Shown piece after piece: positions 1 to 7,198 of a stretch of 12,136 bases of DNA; the stretch's first letter is position 1; every line of letters begins with the position of its first letter. The notes beneath the pieces are model-generated. The model was not told the DNA's origin. It was given only the letters and a program-made list of their open reading frames with translations, and ran no database searches. The stretch is taken from NCBI GenBank assembly GCA_000485475.1, contig AXYY01000019.1, forward strand, positions 1 through 12,136, in the 5' to 3' direction. A program made the position numbers and the translations under genes. The stretch is from Candidatus Ancillula trichonymphae ImTpAt (GTDB lineage: Bacteria; Actinomycetota; Actinomycetes; Actinomycetales; Bifidobacteriaceae).

Positions 1-744
1 GCAGATGTTGTTATTGAATCTACTGGCCGTTTTGTCGACGGTGATGTTGCACGCGCACACTTGAAAGGCGGTGCTAAAAAAGTTGTCATTTCTGCTCCTG
101 GTAAGGGCAATATTGATGGTACATTTGTGATTGGAGTTAATCATACTGACTACGACTCTTCAAAGCACACAGTTGTATCAAATGCGTCATGCACAACCAA
201 CTGCCTAGCACCTCTTGCGAAGGCGCTGCAGCGAACTGTTGGTATTAAGCAGGGCATTATGACAACTATTCACGCATACACTGCTGATCAGAATCTGCAA
301 GATGGACCACACTCAGATCTTCGTCGAGCGCGTGCGGCAGCTTTGAACATGGTTCCGACCAAGACTGGTGCCGCACAAGCAGTTGCACTTGTTATACCAG
401 AACTGGCAGGTAAGTTCACGGGGTTCGCTGTGCGTGTTCCAGTCCCAACTGGTTCGATTGTTGACCTGACATTCATACCGGAGAAGCCAGTGGCGAGTGC
501 AGAGGAGTTAAATGCACTAGTCAAAGCGGAGTCTGAAAAAGTAGATCTCAAGGGAATTTTGGCCTACTCTGAAGATCCACTAGTTGTTACAGATATTCAA
601 CAAGATGAGCGATCGTCAATTTTTGATGCCGAATTGACTAAGGTCCTCGGTGATCAGGTTAAGGTCATTGCTTGGTACGATAATGAGTGGGGTTACTCGA
701 ACCGTTTAGTTGAACTTGCTCAATACATCGGCGAGCGATTGTAA
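1..744 (+). CDS. gap: Glyceraldehyde-3-phosphate dehydrogenase, class I (5' end missing)
   Basis: This enzyme oxidises and phosphorylates glyceraldehyde 3-phosphate to 1,3-bisphosphoglycerate with NAD reduction, in the cytoplasm. The reading frame is open from base 1, so the gene starts upstream of the window and about 90-100 residues of the N-terminal Rossmann domain are missing. The visible 247 residues begin with the STGRF segment that ends the NAD domain. The catalytic cysteine lies in SNASCTTNC (codon 190-192), the catalytic histidine in TTIHAYTADQ, followed by DLRRARAAALNMVP and the C-terminal WYDNEWGYSNR motif. No catalytic residue is missing. It is followed by pgk and tpiA, the order of a lower-glycolysis operon, with a hairpin in the 116-nt gap. 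The TTG at 61 is internal and should not be taken as a start. Confidence 0.97.
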   Translation, partial: ADVVIESTGRFVDGDVARAHLKGGAKKVVISAPGKGNIDGTFVIGVNHTDYDSSKHTVVSNASCTTNCLAPLAKALQRTVGIKQGIMTTIHAYTADQNLQDGPHSDLRRARAAALNMVPTKTGAAQAVALVIPELAGKFTGFAVRVPVPTGSIVDLTFIPEKPVASAEELNALVKAESEKVDLKGILAYSEDPLVVTDIQQDERSSIFDAELTKVLGDQVKVIAWYDNEWGYSNRLVELAQYIGERL

Positions 745-760
745 ATGTACTAGCACATCC

Positions 761-793
761 AGTCCACCAGTTTAGTAACTTTTCTGGTGGATT
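761..793 (+). terminator. Stem-loop between gap and pgk (attenuator or weak terminator)
   Basis: A perfect 8-bp inverted repeat, TCCACCAG (763-770) and CTGGTGGA (784-791), encloses a 13-nt loop and can be lengthened by one G-U and one A-U pair. Only three T residues follow, so it is a poor intrinsic terminator. It more likely tunes expression between gap and pgk or marks an RNA processing and stabilising site. The repeat is seen directly; the role is inferred. Confidence 0.5.
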
Positions 794-860
794 TGGGTGC
801 TGCAGCTGGCGGTGGTTAGTAGTAGTATTAGTAATTTTAAGAAAATAAGAAGGAGAAATA

Positions 861-2126
861 GTGGCAACTTTGAAGACAATTAAGGAACTTGGAGATATTC
901 GTGGCAAGAAAGTGCTACTTCGTGTGGATTTTAATGTGCCCATTAGCAAAACTGACGGCAAAACTATTACAGATGATGGACGAATTCGTGCAGAGTTACC
1001 GACTATTAAGGAACTACTTGCTGCGGGCGCATCGGTCATCATAATGACACATCTGGGCCGCCCGAAACCCCAGAGTGCATTTGAGGTTGAGTCTGAATTT
1101 TCTCTTGCTCCTGTTGCTAAGAGGTTGAATGAGTTGCTGAACGTTTCTGTTGAATTTGCTACCGATACTGTTGGTGAGGACGCGCGGAATAAGGTTGAAA
1201 TGTTAAAATCTGGACAAATACTTCTGCTGGAGAATTTGCGGTTCAACCAGGCCGAGACTTCGAAAGATGCTCTACAGCGCGCGGAATTTGCACAAAAACT
1301 CGCAGATATGGCAGACATTTTCGTTTCCGACGGTTTTGGTGTTGTGCACCGTAAACATACGTCTGTATATGATGTTGCCAAGCTCTTGCCTGCGGTGTCT
1401 GGAAAACTTGTGCAAAAAGAGGTTGAAGCACTTTCAAAAGTTATGGATAATCCTGGTCGTCCGCTAACTGTTGTTCTCGGGGGCTCGAAGGTTTCTGATA
1501 AACTTGGTGTTATTGTAAACTTGCTGAAAATTGCGGACAACATTCTGGTTGGTGGTGGTATGGCGTACACATTTTTGGCTGTACTTGGATATGAGATCGG
1601 CACTTCTTTACTTGAGGCTGATCAAATTGAAACTGTTAAAGGTTATATTCAGCAAGCAAAAGAGCGCAATATTAAACTACTACTGCCCGCTGACGTCGTA
1701 GTTGCAAAAGAGTTCCCAGCTTCGGAAACTGGTGATGCGGAACTTGAAGGCGTTTTTGTGTCCGATGCAATTCCTGCGGATAAAATGGGACTAGATATTG
1801 GACCTGAAACTCGTAAGCAGTTTGCGCAAGTAATCGAGAACTCCAAAACAGTTATTTGGAACGGTCCAGCTGGCGTTTTCGAAAAGAGCGCATATGCGGG
1901 AGGAACCTCTGCAATTGCAACTGCTCTAGTGCACGCTAAACTGAAAGGTGCATTTACTGTAATTGGCGGTGGTGACTCTGCTGCTGCGGTTCGCATCCTG
2001 GACAATTGCGAAACTGGAAAACCTTTTAGTGAAGATGACTTCAGCCACATTTCAACAGGTGGAGGTGCATCCTTGGAGTTTTTAGAGGGCATTGCACTTC
2101 CAGGCATTGAGGTTCTTAGTGAGTAA
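861..2126 (+). CDS. pgk: Phosphoglycerate kinase
   Basis: This enzyme transfers the acyl phosphate of 1,3-bisphosphoglycerate to ADP, giving 3-phosphoglycerate and ATP, in the cytoplasm. The start is GTG at 861, preceded by a good AAGGAG ribosome site at about 850-855. The 421-residue product has the normal family length. Visible landmarks are the N-terminal KKVLLRVDFNVP substrate segment, THLGRP, the actinobacterial-type SDGFGVVHRKHTSVYDVA stretch, the hinge-region GGSKVSDKLGV, the nucleotide-site motif WNGPAGVFE (usually GPMG) and the C-terminal GGGDSAAAV and STGGGASLEFLEG. It overlaps the next gene, tpiA, by 8 nt, so the two are probably translationally coupled. A long open frame on the opposite strand (1603 to 665) looks like a codon-bias shadow. 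Confidence 0.98.
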   Translation: MATLKTIKELGDIRGKKVLLRVDFNVPISKTDGKTITDDGRIRAELPTIKELLAAGASVIIMTHLGRPKPQSAFEVESEFSLAPVAKRLNELLNVSVEFATDTVGEDARNKVEMLKSGQILLLENLRFNQAETSKDALQRAEFAQKLADMADIFVSDGFGVVHRKHTSVYDVAKLLPAVSGKLVQKEVEALSKVMDNPGRPLTVVLGGSKVSDKLGVIVNLLKIADNILVGGGMAYTFLAVLGYEIGTSLLEADQIETVKGYIQQAKERNIKLLLPADVVVAKEFPASETGDAELEGVFVSDAIPADKMGLDIGPETRKQFAQVIENSKTVIWNGPAGVFEKSAYAGGTSAIATALVHAKLKGAFTVIGGGDSAAAVRILDNCETGKPFSEDDFSHISTGGGASLEFLEGIALPGIEVLSE

Positions 2127-2937
2127 CTTTCGTTCTAAACTGATTGCGGTCAATTTCAAGATGAATTTCGATCACTTAGAGATGACGCATTACGTTCAGA
2201 AGTTGGCGTGGTTATTGTATTATGCAAATCATGATTATACGAAGGTGCAGGTGTTGTTGCTTGCGCCTTTTACTACACTTCGATCAATTCAGACGCTAGT
2301 TACTGCGGACAGTTTGCCAATTCTGTACGGTTCTCAAGATGTGTCATCATACAAGTCCGGTGCATACACTGGTGAAATTTCAGCACTTCAGTTGGCTAAA
2401 CTTGGAGTTTCGTATTCACTAATTGGTCACACCGAGCGCAGAAAGTATCATCATGAAGAAGATGAAGTAGTCCTGAAAAAAGCAACAAGGGCCCTTGAGG
2501 TCGGGATAAAACCAATAATTTGTATTGGCGAAAAGAGTGAAGAACCGCGCGAACATCCAGACTTTGAGTTTCTCTTCAAGCAGTTGAATCCAGTTGTGCA
2601 AAAAATCAGTAGAATTGGTAAAGATGATGTTATACCATTCCTGGAGAAAGTCGTTGTTGCCTACGAGCCCCGCTGGTCAGTTAGTAATGGAAAAACTTGC
2701 AACTCCTCATTTTTACAAGAAGCATTGGCTGGAATCAGAGCGCACATAGCAGAAGAATTGGGGGAAGTTGCAGCGAATAAAATCTCCTTGGTTTACGGAG
2801 GCTCGGTGAATTTGAATTCTGTTACAGGTTTGGTATCAAAAGAAGATGTTGATGGATTATTGATTGGAAAAGCCGCACTTGATCCAGAGTCTTTTGCTAA
2901 AATACTGCGGTTGGTAAGTAAAGTAGTTGGAAAGTAG
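2119..2937 (+). CDS. tpiA: Triosephosphate isomerase, divergent active-site loop
   Basis: This enzyme interconverts dihydroxyacetone phosphate and glyceraldehyde 3-phosphate. I place the start at GTG 2119, within GTGAGTAA, which overlaps the pgk stop by 8 nt. It puts the conserved KLIAVNFKMN segment near residue 7, as in the family. The product is 272 residues, slightly longer than the usual 250-260. Catalytic residues are present: N12 and K14, H104 in LIGHTERR, and E183 in AYEP. Several near-invariant positions differ. NWKMN reads NFKMN and GHSERR reads GHTERR. The flexible loop, normally PVWAIGTGKT, reads PRWSVSNGKT, and the phosphate-binding GG reads GK (250-251). The frame is intact and the context is glycolytic, so I take it as a functional but fast-evolving TIM. 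An upstream ATG at 2092 lies inside pgk and is unlikely. Confidence 0.93.
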   Translation: MSNFRSKLIAVNFKMNFDHLEMTHYVQKLAWLLYYANHDYTKVQVLLLAPFTTLRSIQTLVTADSLPILYGSQDVSSYKSGAYTGEISALQLAKLGVSYSLIGHTERRKYHHEEDEVVLKKATRALEVGIKPIICIGEKSEEPREHPDFEFLFKQLNPVVQKISRIGKDDVIPFLEKVVVAYEPRWSVSNGKTCNSSFLQEALAGIRAHIAEELGEVAANKISLVYGGSVNLNSVTGLVSKEDVDGLLIGKAALDPESFAKILRLVSKVVGK

Positions 2938-2942
2938 TTGAT

Positions 2943-3707
2943 ATGACGATCGTTAAAAATATATCAAGTCATGTATCGTCAACACTTAATAAAGATGGTG
3001 CAACGAACAAAATACTAACTGTTCCTAATTTTATCTCGTTCGTCCGAGTACTACTAGTACCCGCTTCTGCGTGGTGCATTGGGGTGCGGCGCGATGAAAT
3101 GGCAGTTGTTCTAGTCATATTCTCATCTATTTCGGACTTCTTTGATGGATTTCTTGCTCGTAGGTATTCACAGGTGACAAAAGTTGGCAAGATTCTGGAC
3201 CCCATTGCAGACAGGTTGTTCATATTCGTTCTACTGATTATGCTGGTTTCCAGACGCTTAATTCCGAGCTGGATTTTGGTTGCCATGTTTCTGCGTGAAG
3301 CGCTACTATTCTTCCAGTATTCTGCACTTATTCTGAACAAAAGATCAGTAATTCCAGTGAATATCGTTGGCAAGGTTGGTGCGGCAAACCTGCTATTTTC
3401 TATGCCGCTGATTCTTTTCAGCAAGAGCAGCGTAATTCTAAATGATGCATGCAGAGGTTCGAGCACATGTTCTACCACTTTTCTAGTTCTTGAGAATATT
3501 GCGTGGTATATGCTTGTCATTGGGCTACTCATCTACTGGCTTGCTGGTATTCTATACACGGTGAAGGCTGTGCGTGAACTTAAAGTGTGTAGACAAACTA
3601 GACTTCTGATAATTGCAGCACTAGTGAGTGCAGTTGTTGCATTCACACTGGTCTTTTTAGTCTTGAAGTTTGTACCGATGTTGTTTGACACATTCTTCTT
3701 CGTTTAG
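2943..3707 (+). CDS. CDP-alcohol phosphatidyltransferase (cardiolipin synthase or PgsA-like)
   Basis: This integral membrane enzyme condenses a CDP-diacylglycerol headgroup donor with an alcohol acceptor to make phospholipid. The family signature D-x2-D-G-x2-A-R-x8-G-x3-D-x3-D is complete at residues 65-90 (D65, D68, G69, A72, R73, G82, D86, D90). Near the N terminus, ILTVPNFISFVRVLLVP is the typical opening. Hydrophobic segments lie around residues 28-45, 50-65, 92-110, 112-130, 180-200 and 220-250. The 254-residue length and the sequence around the motif resemble the actinobacterial proteins annotated as eukaryote-type cardiolipin synthase (Streptomyces SCO1389 type) or PgsA2. Phosphatidylglycerophosphate synthase remains possible, so no symbol is given. 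The ATG follows the tpiA stop by 5 nt with only a weak ribosome site, so it is probably the last gene of the gap-pgk-tpiA run. Confidence 0.85.
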   Translation: MTIVKNISSHVSSTLNKDGATNKILTVPNFISFVRVLLVPASAWCIGVRRDEMAVVLVIFSSISDFFDGFLARRYSQVTKVGKILDPIADRLFIFVLLIMLVSRRLIPSWILVAMFLREALLFFQYSALILNKRSVIPVNIVGKVGAANLLFSMPLILFSKSSVILNDACRGSSTCSTTFLVLENIAWYMLVIGLLIYWLAGILYTVKAVRELKVCRQTRLLIIAALVSAVVAFTLVFLVLKFVPMLFDTFFFV

Positions 3708-3801
3708 TCGCAGTTGTGGTGTATTCTTTCTGTGCACAAAGTCAAATTTTGGTAAATGCTTGACATTCTTGTGCTTTTGTGTTATCCCCCTTAAGGACTA
3801 G

Positions 3802-3839
3802 GTTAGCTGGTGAACCGGTTAACTTTTAGTTTGTTTTTA
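3802..3839 (+). terminator. Probable intrinsic terminator after the glycolytic/phospholipid operon
   Basis: GTTAGCTGG (3802-3810) pairs with CCGGTTAAC (3815-3823) across a TGAA tetraloop. The stem has 9 bp, two of them G-U in RNA. A T-rich tract, TTTTAGTTTGTTTTTAG, follows. It lies about 95 nt after the phosphatidyltransferase stop and upstream of the htrA promoter, where a terminator would be expected. The stem is only moderately GC-rich. Confidence 0.6.
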
Positions 3840-3872
3840 GAGTGCTTATACGAGAAGTAGAGTTTTGTGTCG

Positions 3873-3878
3873 TATAAT
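3873..3878 (+). promoter_or_regulatory. Probable htrA promoter, -10 box
   Basis: A perfect TATAAT sits 85 nt before the htrA start and just after the upstream terminator. No good -35 box lies at the expected distance, although a TG is found two bases further upstream than the usual extended -10 position. Transcription would start near 3885, giving a 5' leader of about 80 nt. That leader holds purine-rich repeats ending in AGGAG at about 3950, nine bases before the ATG. Confidence 0.55.
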
Positions 3879-3963
3879 GCACGGGATGTGGGTTTTGACG
3901 ATTACTATGCGTTAAAATGGCAGTGGGAGTAGGAAGGAACAAGGAGAATAGGAGAACTAGAAG

Positions 3964-5661
3964 ATGACAAATGAGACGTATGGAGAGTTTAATAGAGATG
4001 GAAACCGAAATGGACAAGATGGCGGTGTAGACGGTGGGCTACCAAGTGCGTTCGCCCAAGGTGGTTCCATTAGTGGTCCGGGCGTAATCTCACAGAATGC
4101 GGGAGAGACTGCTAAGGTGAACGCGGGAGATGATGTGACTTTAGGGCAACTTTCATCGCTTGATGCGTTTGTTGCTAGCTTGAAGAGTGGCGATGCTGCT
4201 AAACAGACAACTGCAAGTGGTTACGCAAGTTCAGTTGGAACACCAGGGACTGCTTCGGCTGAATCCTTTGCGAATGCGGCCGCAGCGCCTGAAGAAAACT
4301 TGCAGTCCGCATCACTTTCTGAAGAAGCACAAACTCAGGGTGCGCAAAATGCTGAGGCTCCCAGAACTTTTGAGTCTGGTTTCAGTGCAACTGCTGGCAT
4401 ACAGGAGGCTCCTGAGGGTGGTACGCCCAAAACGATGAACGAGAAGATTTCTAGTCGTAGACTTGCTACAACTGGTGTTCTCAGCGCGCTCATAACTTGT
4501 GCATTGGTATTTCTTGCTGCTAACTTTGGACTTATTCATTTCGTGCAGCGAGGAGGTTCACTAGCAGATATTGGTAAAGTAGATCAGGAACGCTTGTTGA
4601 ATGCAGCATATAAACATGATGGCTCGGTTCCTGACTGGACAAAAGTTGTTGCAGCAGTTGGTCCGAGTGCAGTAAGTATTCAGATTTCAGATAAAGCGAC
4701 TGGTTCGGGTGCTCTGAGCTTGGGCTCTGGAATCGTATATAATAAAGAAGGGCATATTATCACGAACAATCATGTTGTTTCTGAAGTGAAAAGCGCCGCA
4801 ATTTCGGTGACTATGAGTGACGGACGAGTGTATGATGCCACTGTTATTGGGGCTGATCCTACTTCGGATTTGGCACTCATCAAGTTGAGCAGTTTACCCT
4901 CCGACGGTTTGATTCCGGTCAAGTTCGGTGATAGTTCAGCACTAATTGTTGGTGAGAAAGTTCTCTCGGTTGGAAATCCACTGAGACTTTCGAATACTGC
5001 AACTGAGGGCATAATTTCTGCACTTGACCGTCCAGTACTTGCAACTACTTCGTCTTCGGGTAGTTACAACGCTCCCACTATTATTAACGCTATTCAGTTC
5101 GACGCATCTGTCAACCCTGGTAACTCTGGAGGACCGTTGTTCAACGCGAATGGTGAGTTGATTGGTGTTACTAGTTCATTTGCTACAACTTCATCGTCTA
5201 GTGGTTCAATTGGTCTGAGTTTTGCTATTCCGTCGAACTTGGTCAAGTCGGTGACCGCGCAGTTGATTGAGAAGGGGAAAGCTGAGCATGTGCAGATTGG
5301 TGCTACACTAAAAGATGTGACAGTAGAAGTCAACGGAACCAGTCGAAAAGCCGCTCGAGTAGATTCTGTTATTTCTGGTTCAACCGCTGAAAAAACTGGA
5401 CTTCAAAAAGGTGATGTTATTCTGGAGTTTAACGGTAAAGCAGTCTCCTCTTCGTTCTCCTTGATCGGATACATTCGCGCGATGCCACTCAATTCGAAAG
5501 TGAAGTTGAAGTACATACGCAACAAGAATGAAGTAAATGAGATTGAGGTTACACTAGACCAGATAAAAGAGGAACCGGTACCGACAACTGATGAGGACGA
5601 TTCGGACTCAAGTGGGAAAGGTGGCATTATAGATCCGTGGAAGCTGTTTGGTGGAAAGTAA
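3964..5661 (+). CDS. htrA: HtrA/DegP-family membrane-anchored serine protease with PDZ domain
   Basis: This is a trypsin-like protease/chaperone that degrades misfolded or damaged envelope proteins outside the membrane. Domain order in the 565 residues: a Gly/Ser/Ala/Glu-rich, probably disordered cytoplasmic tail (1-160); one transmembrane helix (about 168-193), preceded by SSRR, consistent with the N terminus inside; a protease domain (about 210-440); a PDZ domain (about 455-535); and an acidic tail, TDEDDSDSS, ending in IDPWKLFGGK. The catalytic triad is H270 (NNHVV), D302 (SDLALIKL) and S388 (GNSGGPLF). The layout matches actinobacterial HtrA/PepD proteins. The ATG has an AGGAG site nine bases upstream. 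The gene has its own TATAAT promoter, and its stop lies inside the start region of menG. Which HtrA paralogue it is cannot be told here. Confidence 0.95.
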   Translation: MTNETYGEFNRDGNRNGQDGGVDGGLPSAFAQGGSISGPGVISQNAGETAKVNAGDDVTLGQLSSLDAFVASLKSGDAAKQTTASGYASSVGTPGTASAESFANAAAAPEENLQSASLSEEAQTQGAQNAEAPRTFESGFSATAGIQEAPEGGTPKTMNEKISSRRLATTGVLSALITCALVFLAANFGLIHFVQRGGSLADIGKVDQERLLNAAYKHDGSVPDWTKVVAAVGPSAVSIQISDKATGSGALSLGSGIVYNKEGHIITNNHVVSEVKSAAISVTMSDGRVYDATVIGADPTSDLALIKLSSLPSDGLIPVKFGDSSALIVGEKVLSVGNPLRLSNTATEGIISALDRPVLATTSSSGSYNAPTIINAIQFDASVNPGNSGGPLFNANGELIGVTSSFATTSSSSGSIGLSFAIPSNLVKSVTAQLIEKGKAEHVQIGATLKDVTVEVNGTSRKAARVDSVISGSTAEKTGLQKGDVILEFNGKAVSSSFSLIGYIRAMPLNSKVKLKYIRNKNEVNEIEVTLDQIKEEPVPTTDEDDSDSSGKGGIIDPWKLFGGK

Positions 5662-6421
5662 TCCAACTGCAGCAGTTATCAACTTTAATTCAATAGCCAG
5701 GCGGTATGACTTAATTAACTCGGTCATGTCGCTTGATTTTGTGGGGTCTTGGCATCGCAGGTTCATCAAGAACTTAAAAACAAGTGTTGAGTTGGCGGCA
5801 GTTTCTCGAGCGCTTGATGTTGCTTGCGGAACTGGTCTTTCAACTGAGTGCTTGGCCAGACTTTTGTCTACGCAAACTGCAAAATCTGCTAGAATTCAGG
5901 CACTTGACATTTCTGAACTGATGATTGAACGAGCGCGGAAGAGGAATCTGCAGAATCTGGACAATATTAAGGTGCAGTTTAGTCTTCAAGACGCATTTTC
6001 GATCAAGTGCAAGGATTCAAGTCAGGATCTCGTATGCATCTCGTTCGGTCTGAGAAATCTGCGGGATCCTGCACGCGCACTGGGCGAGTTTTATCGAGTC
6101 TTGAAGAACAACGGGCACCTGGTAATTCTTGAGTTTTCTGAGCCGTATCGGGGTAGTTCGGCCATTCGCAAAACTTTACATGAAGCACATTATGTGACGG
6201 CTAGCAAGCCTATTCGGTGGTAATACTTAGGATTATGTGTATTTAGCGAACAGCATCTTGAAGTGGTATGATTTTAGGAAACTGGAATATATGGTGAACT
6301 TGGTAGGTTTAAGACTGTGAGAATTAAGCGTATTTTTCTAGGGCAAGTCGCGGTTCATATATTTAAGAAAAAGATTACGACTCATTACGCTAAACCACTG
6401 AGGTCTGTTGTGAGCAGTTAA
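5651..6421 (+). pseudogene. menG: Demethylmenaquinone methyltransferase, frameshifted
   Basis: MenG (UbiE family) performs the final SAM-dependent C-methylation of menaquinone. The start is GTG 5651 (or TTG 5648), overlapping the htrA stop, with GGAAG seven bases upstream. Frame A is intact to a TAA at 6221-6223. It shows IARRYDLINSVMS, the SAM site LDVACGTG (about 55-62), FGLRNLRDP and LVILEFSEP, ending after SKPIRW at about 190 residues, where the family runs to about 230. The missing end is still visible in other frames. Bases 6204-6317 (a second frame, one TAG at 6228) encode SLFGGN and DYVYLANSILKW, matching the family's GxxxSG-x-YxYLxxSIxxFP region. From 6308 the first frame resumes with FKTVRIKRIFLGQVAVHIF, matching the last strands of the fold. 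A small deletion near 6200 would explain the first shift. The truncated product probably lacks activity. Sequencing error is the alternative. Confidence 0.85.
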
Positions 6422-6433
6422 AAGGTAGTTGCT

Positions 6434-7198
6434 GTGGAGATCGGTAGTTTAGAAGAGTTTGAATACGACAAAGAGCAGGAAAAGTATCTCAACAAGATCG
6501 TGACGCATTTTGACAGAGTGCCAGGCAAGATGATTCGCAGCAAGTTGTTATTAAATTCAATGGAACGGGCTGGTCAAGTTCGCAAAATGCTTCTTGATGA
6601 TGCATTGTCTTGTGCAAAGGTGGCAATGCGCGGAATTGAGATGATTCACAATGCTTCACTAGTTCATGACGACTTGTTGGACAATAACTGCGTGCGTCGA
6701 GGTGTCAATAGTCTACACGAAGAGTATGACAACAACATTGCATTGGTTACTGGTGACGTGCTTTTTGCTAGAGCGTTGACAATACTTGGCAAGTTGAATG
6801 ATGGCTATATTATATCGAACGCGCTGAGTGTTTTCAGGCACATAGCAGAAGGACAACTCGCAGAATCTGCGTGGAAAAGTAATAACTACACACCAACGAT
6901 TGAGGAGATTGTTGACGTTCTGAGGCGCAAGACAGGTGCGTTGATGGGATTTTCAGTTCGGCTAGGAACTTATCTCGCACTAAAGGACCGGTTTTCGCCG
7001 GAACTGGTTGAAGATCTCGATGACATTGCAAAACGAGGGGAGTACTACGGAATTGCGTATCAAATTCGAGATGACGTTGATGATATGGATGAAGATGTAC
7101 TAAATGGCACGCAGACAATTCCAGTCATCTACGGTAAAGAAGCTGCACTAGCACTTGCGCGGCGTTTTGAATATGAGTCAGCCATCAACTTTCCCTAG
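6434..7198 (+). CDS. Polyprenyl diphosphate synthase, shortened
   Basis: The family elongates isopentenyl diphosphate units into the long prenyl chain, here probably for menaquinone, given menG next door and menA nearby. Both aspartate-rich motifs are present: DDLLD at residues 79-83 followed by RRG, and DDVDD at 213-217. GKMIRS replaces the usual GKRIRP, and KTGALMG and GDVLFARA are recognisable. The 254 residues compare with about 320-350 usually. After the second aspartate motif the GKPxGxDLxxGK stretch is abbreviated to DVLNGTQTIPVIYG. About 30 residues then seem missing before a helix resembling the family's last part, and the protein stops early. The start is GTG 6434 after an AAAGG site. 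The 3' end overlaps the convergent permease gene by 21 nt. It may be a degraded gene or a minimal enzyme; I cannot decide. Confidence 0.82.
   Translation: MEIGSLEEFEYDKEQEKYLNKIVTHFDRVPGKMIRSKLLLNSMERAGQVRKMLLDDALSCAKVAMRGIEMIHNASLVHDDLLDNNCVRRGVNSLHEEYDNNIALVTGDVLFARALTILGKLNDGYIISNALSVFRHIAEGQLAESAWKSNNYTPTIEEIVDVLRRKTGALMGFSVRLGTYLALKDRFSPELVEDLDDIAKRGEYYGIAYQIRDDVDDMDEDVLNGTQTIPVIYGKEAALALARRFEYESAINFP

Noticed and set aside
665..1603. A 312-residue open frame on the minus strand over gap-pgk.
   Set aside because: It is antisense to well-supported enzymes, is Ser/Thr-rich low-quality sequence with no recognisable domain, and follows from codon bias.
3731..3738. TGTGCACA palindrome after the phosphatidyltransferase gene.
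   Set aside because: It is short and isolated, with no T tract and no repeat of it as an operator nearby.
3760..3788. TTGACA followed after 17 nt by TATCCC, a possible promoter.
   Set aside because: The -10 matches only three of six positions and any transcript would run straight into the terminator hairpin at 3802. It is kept only as a weak possibility.
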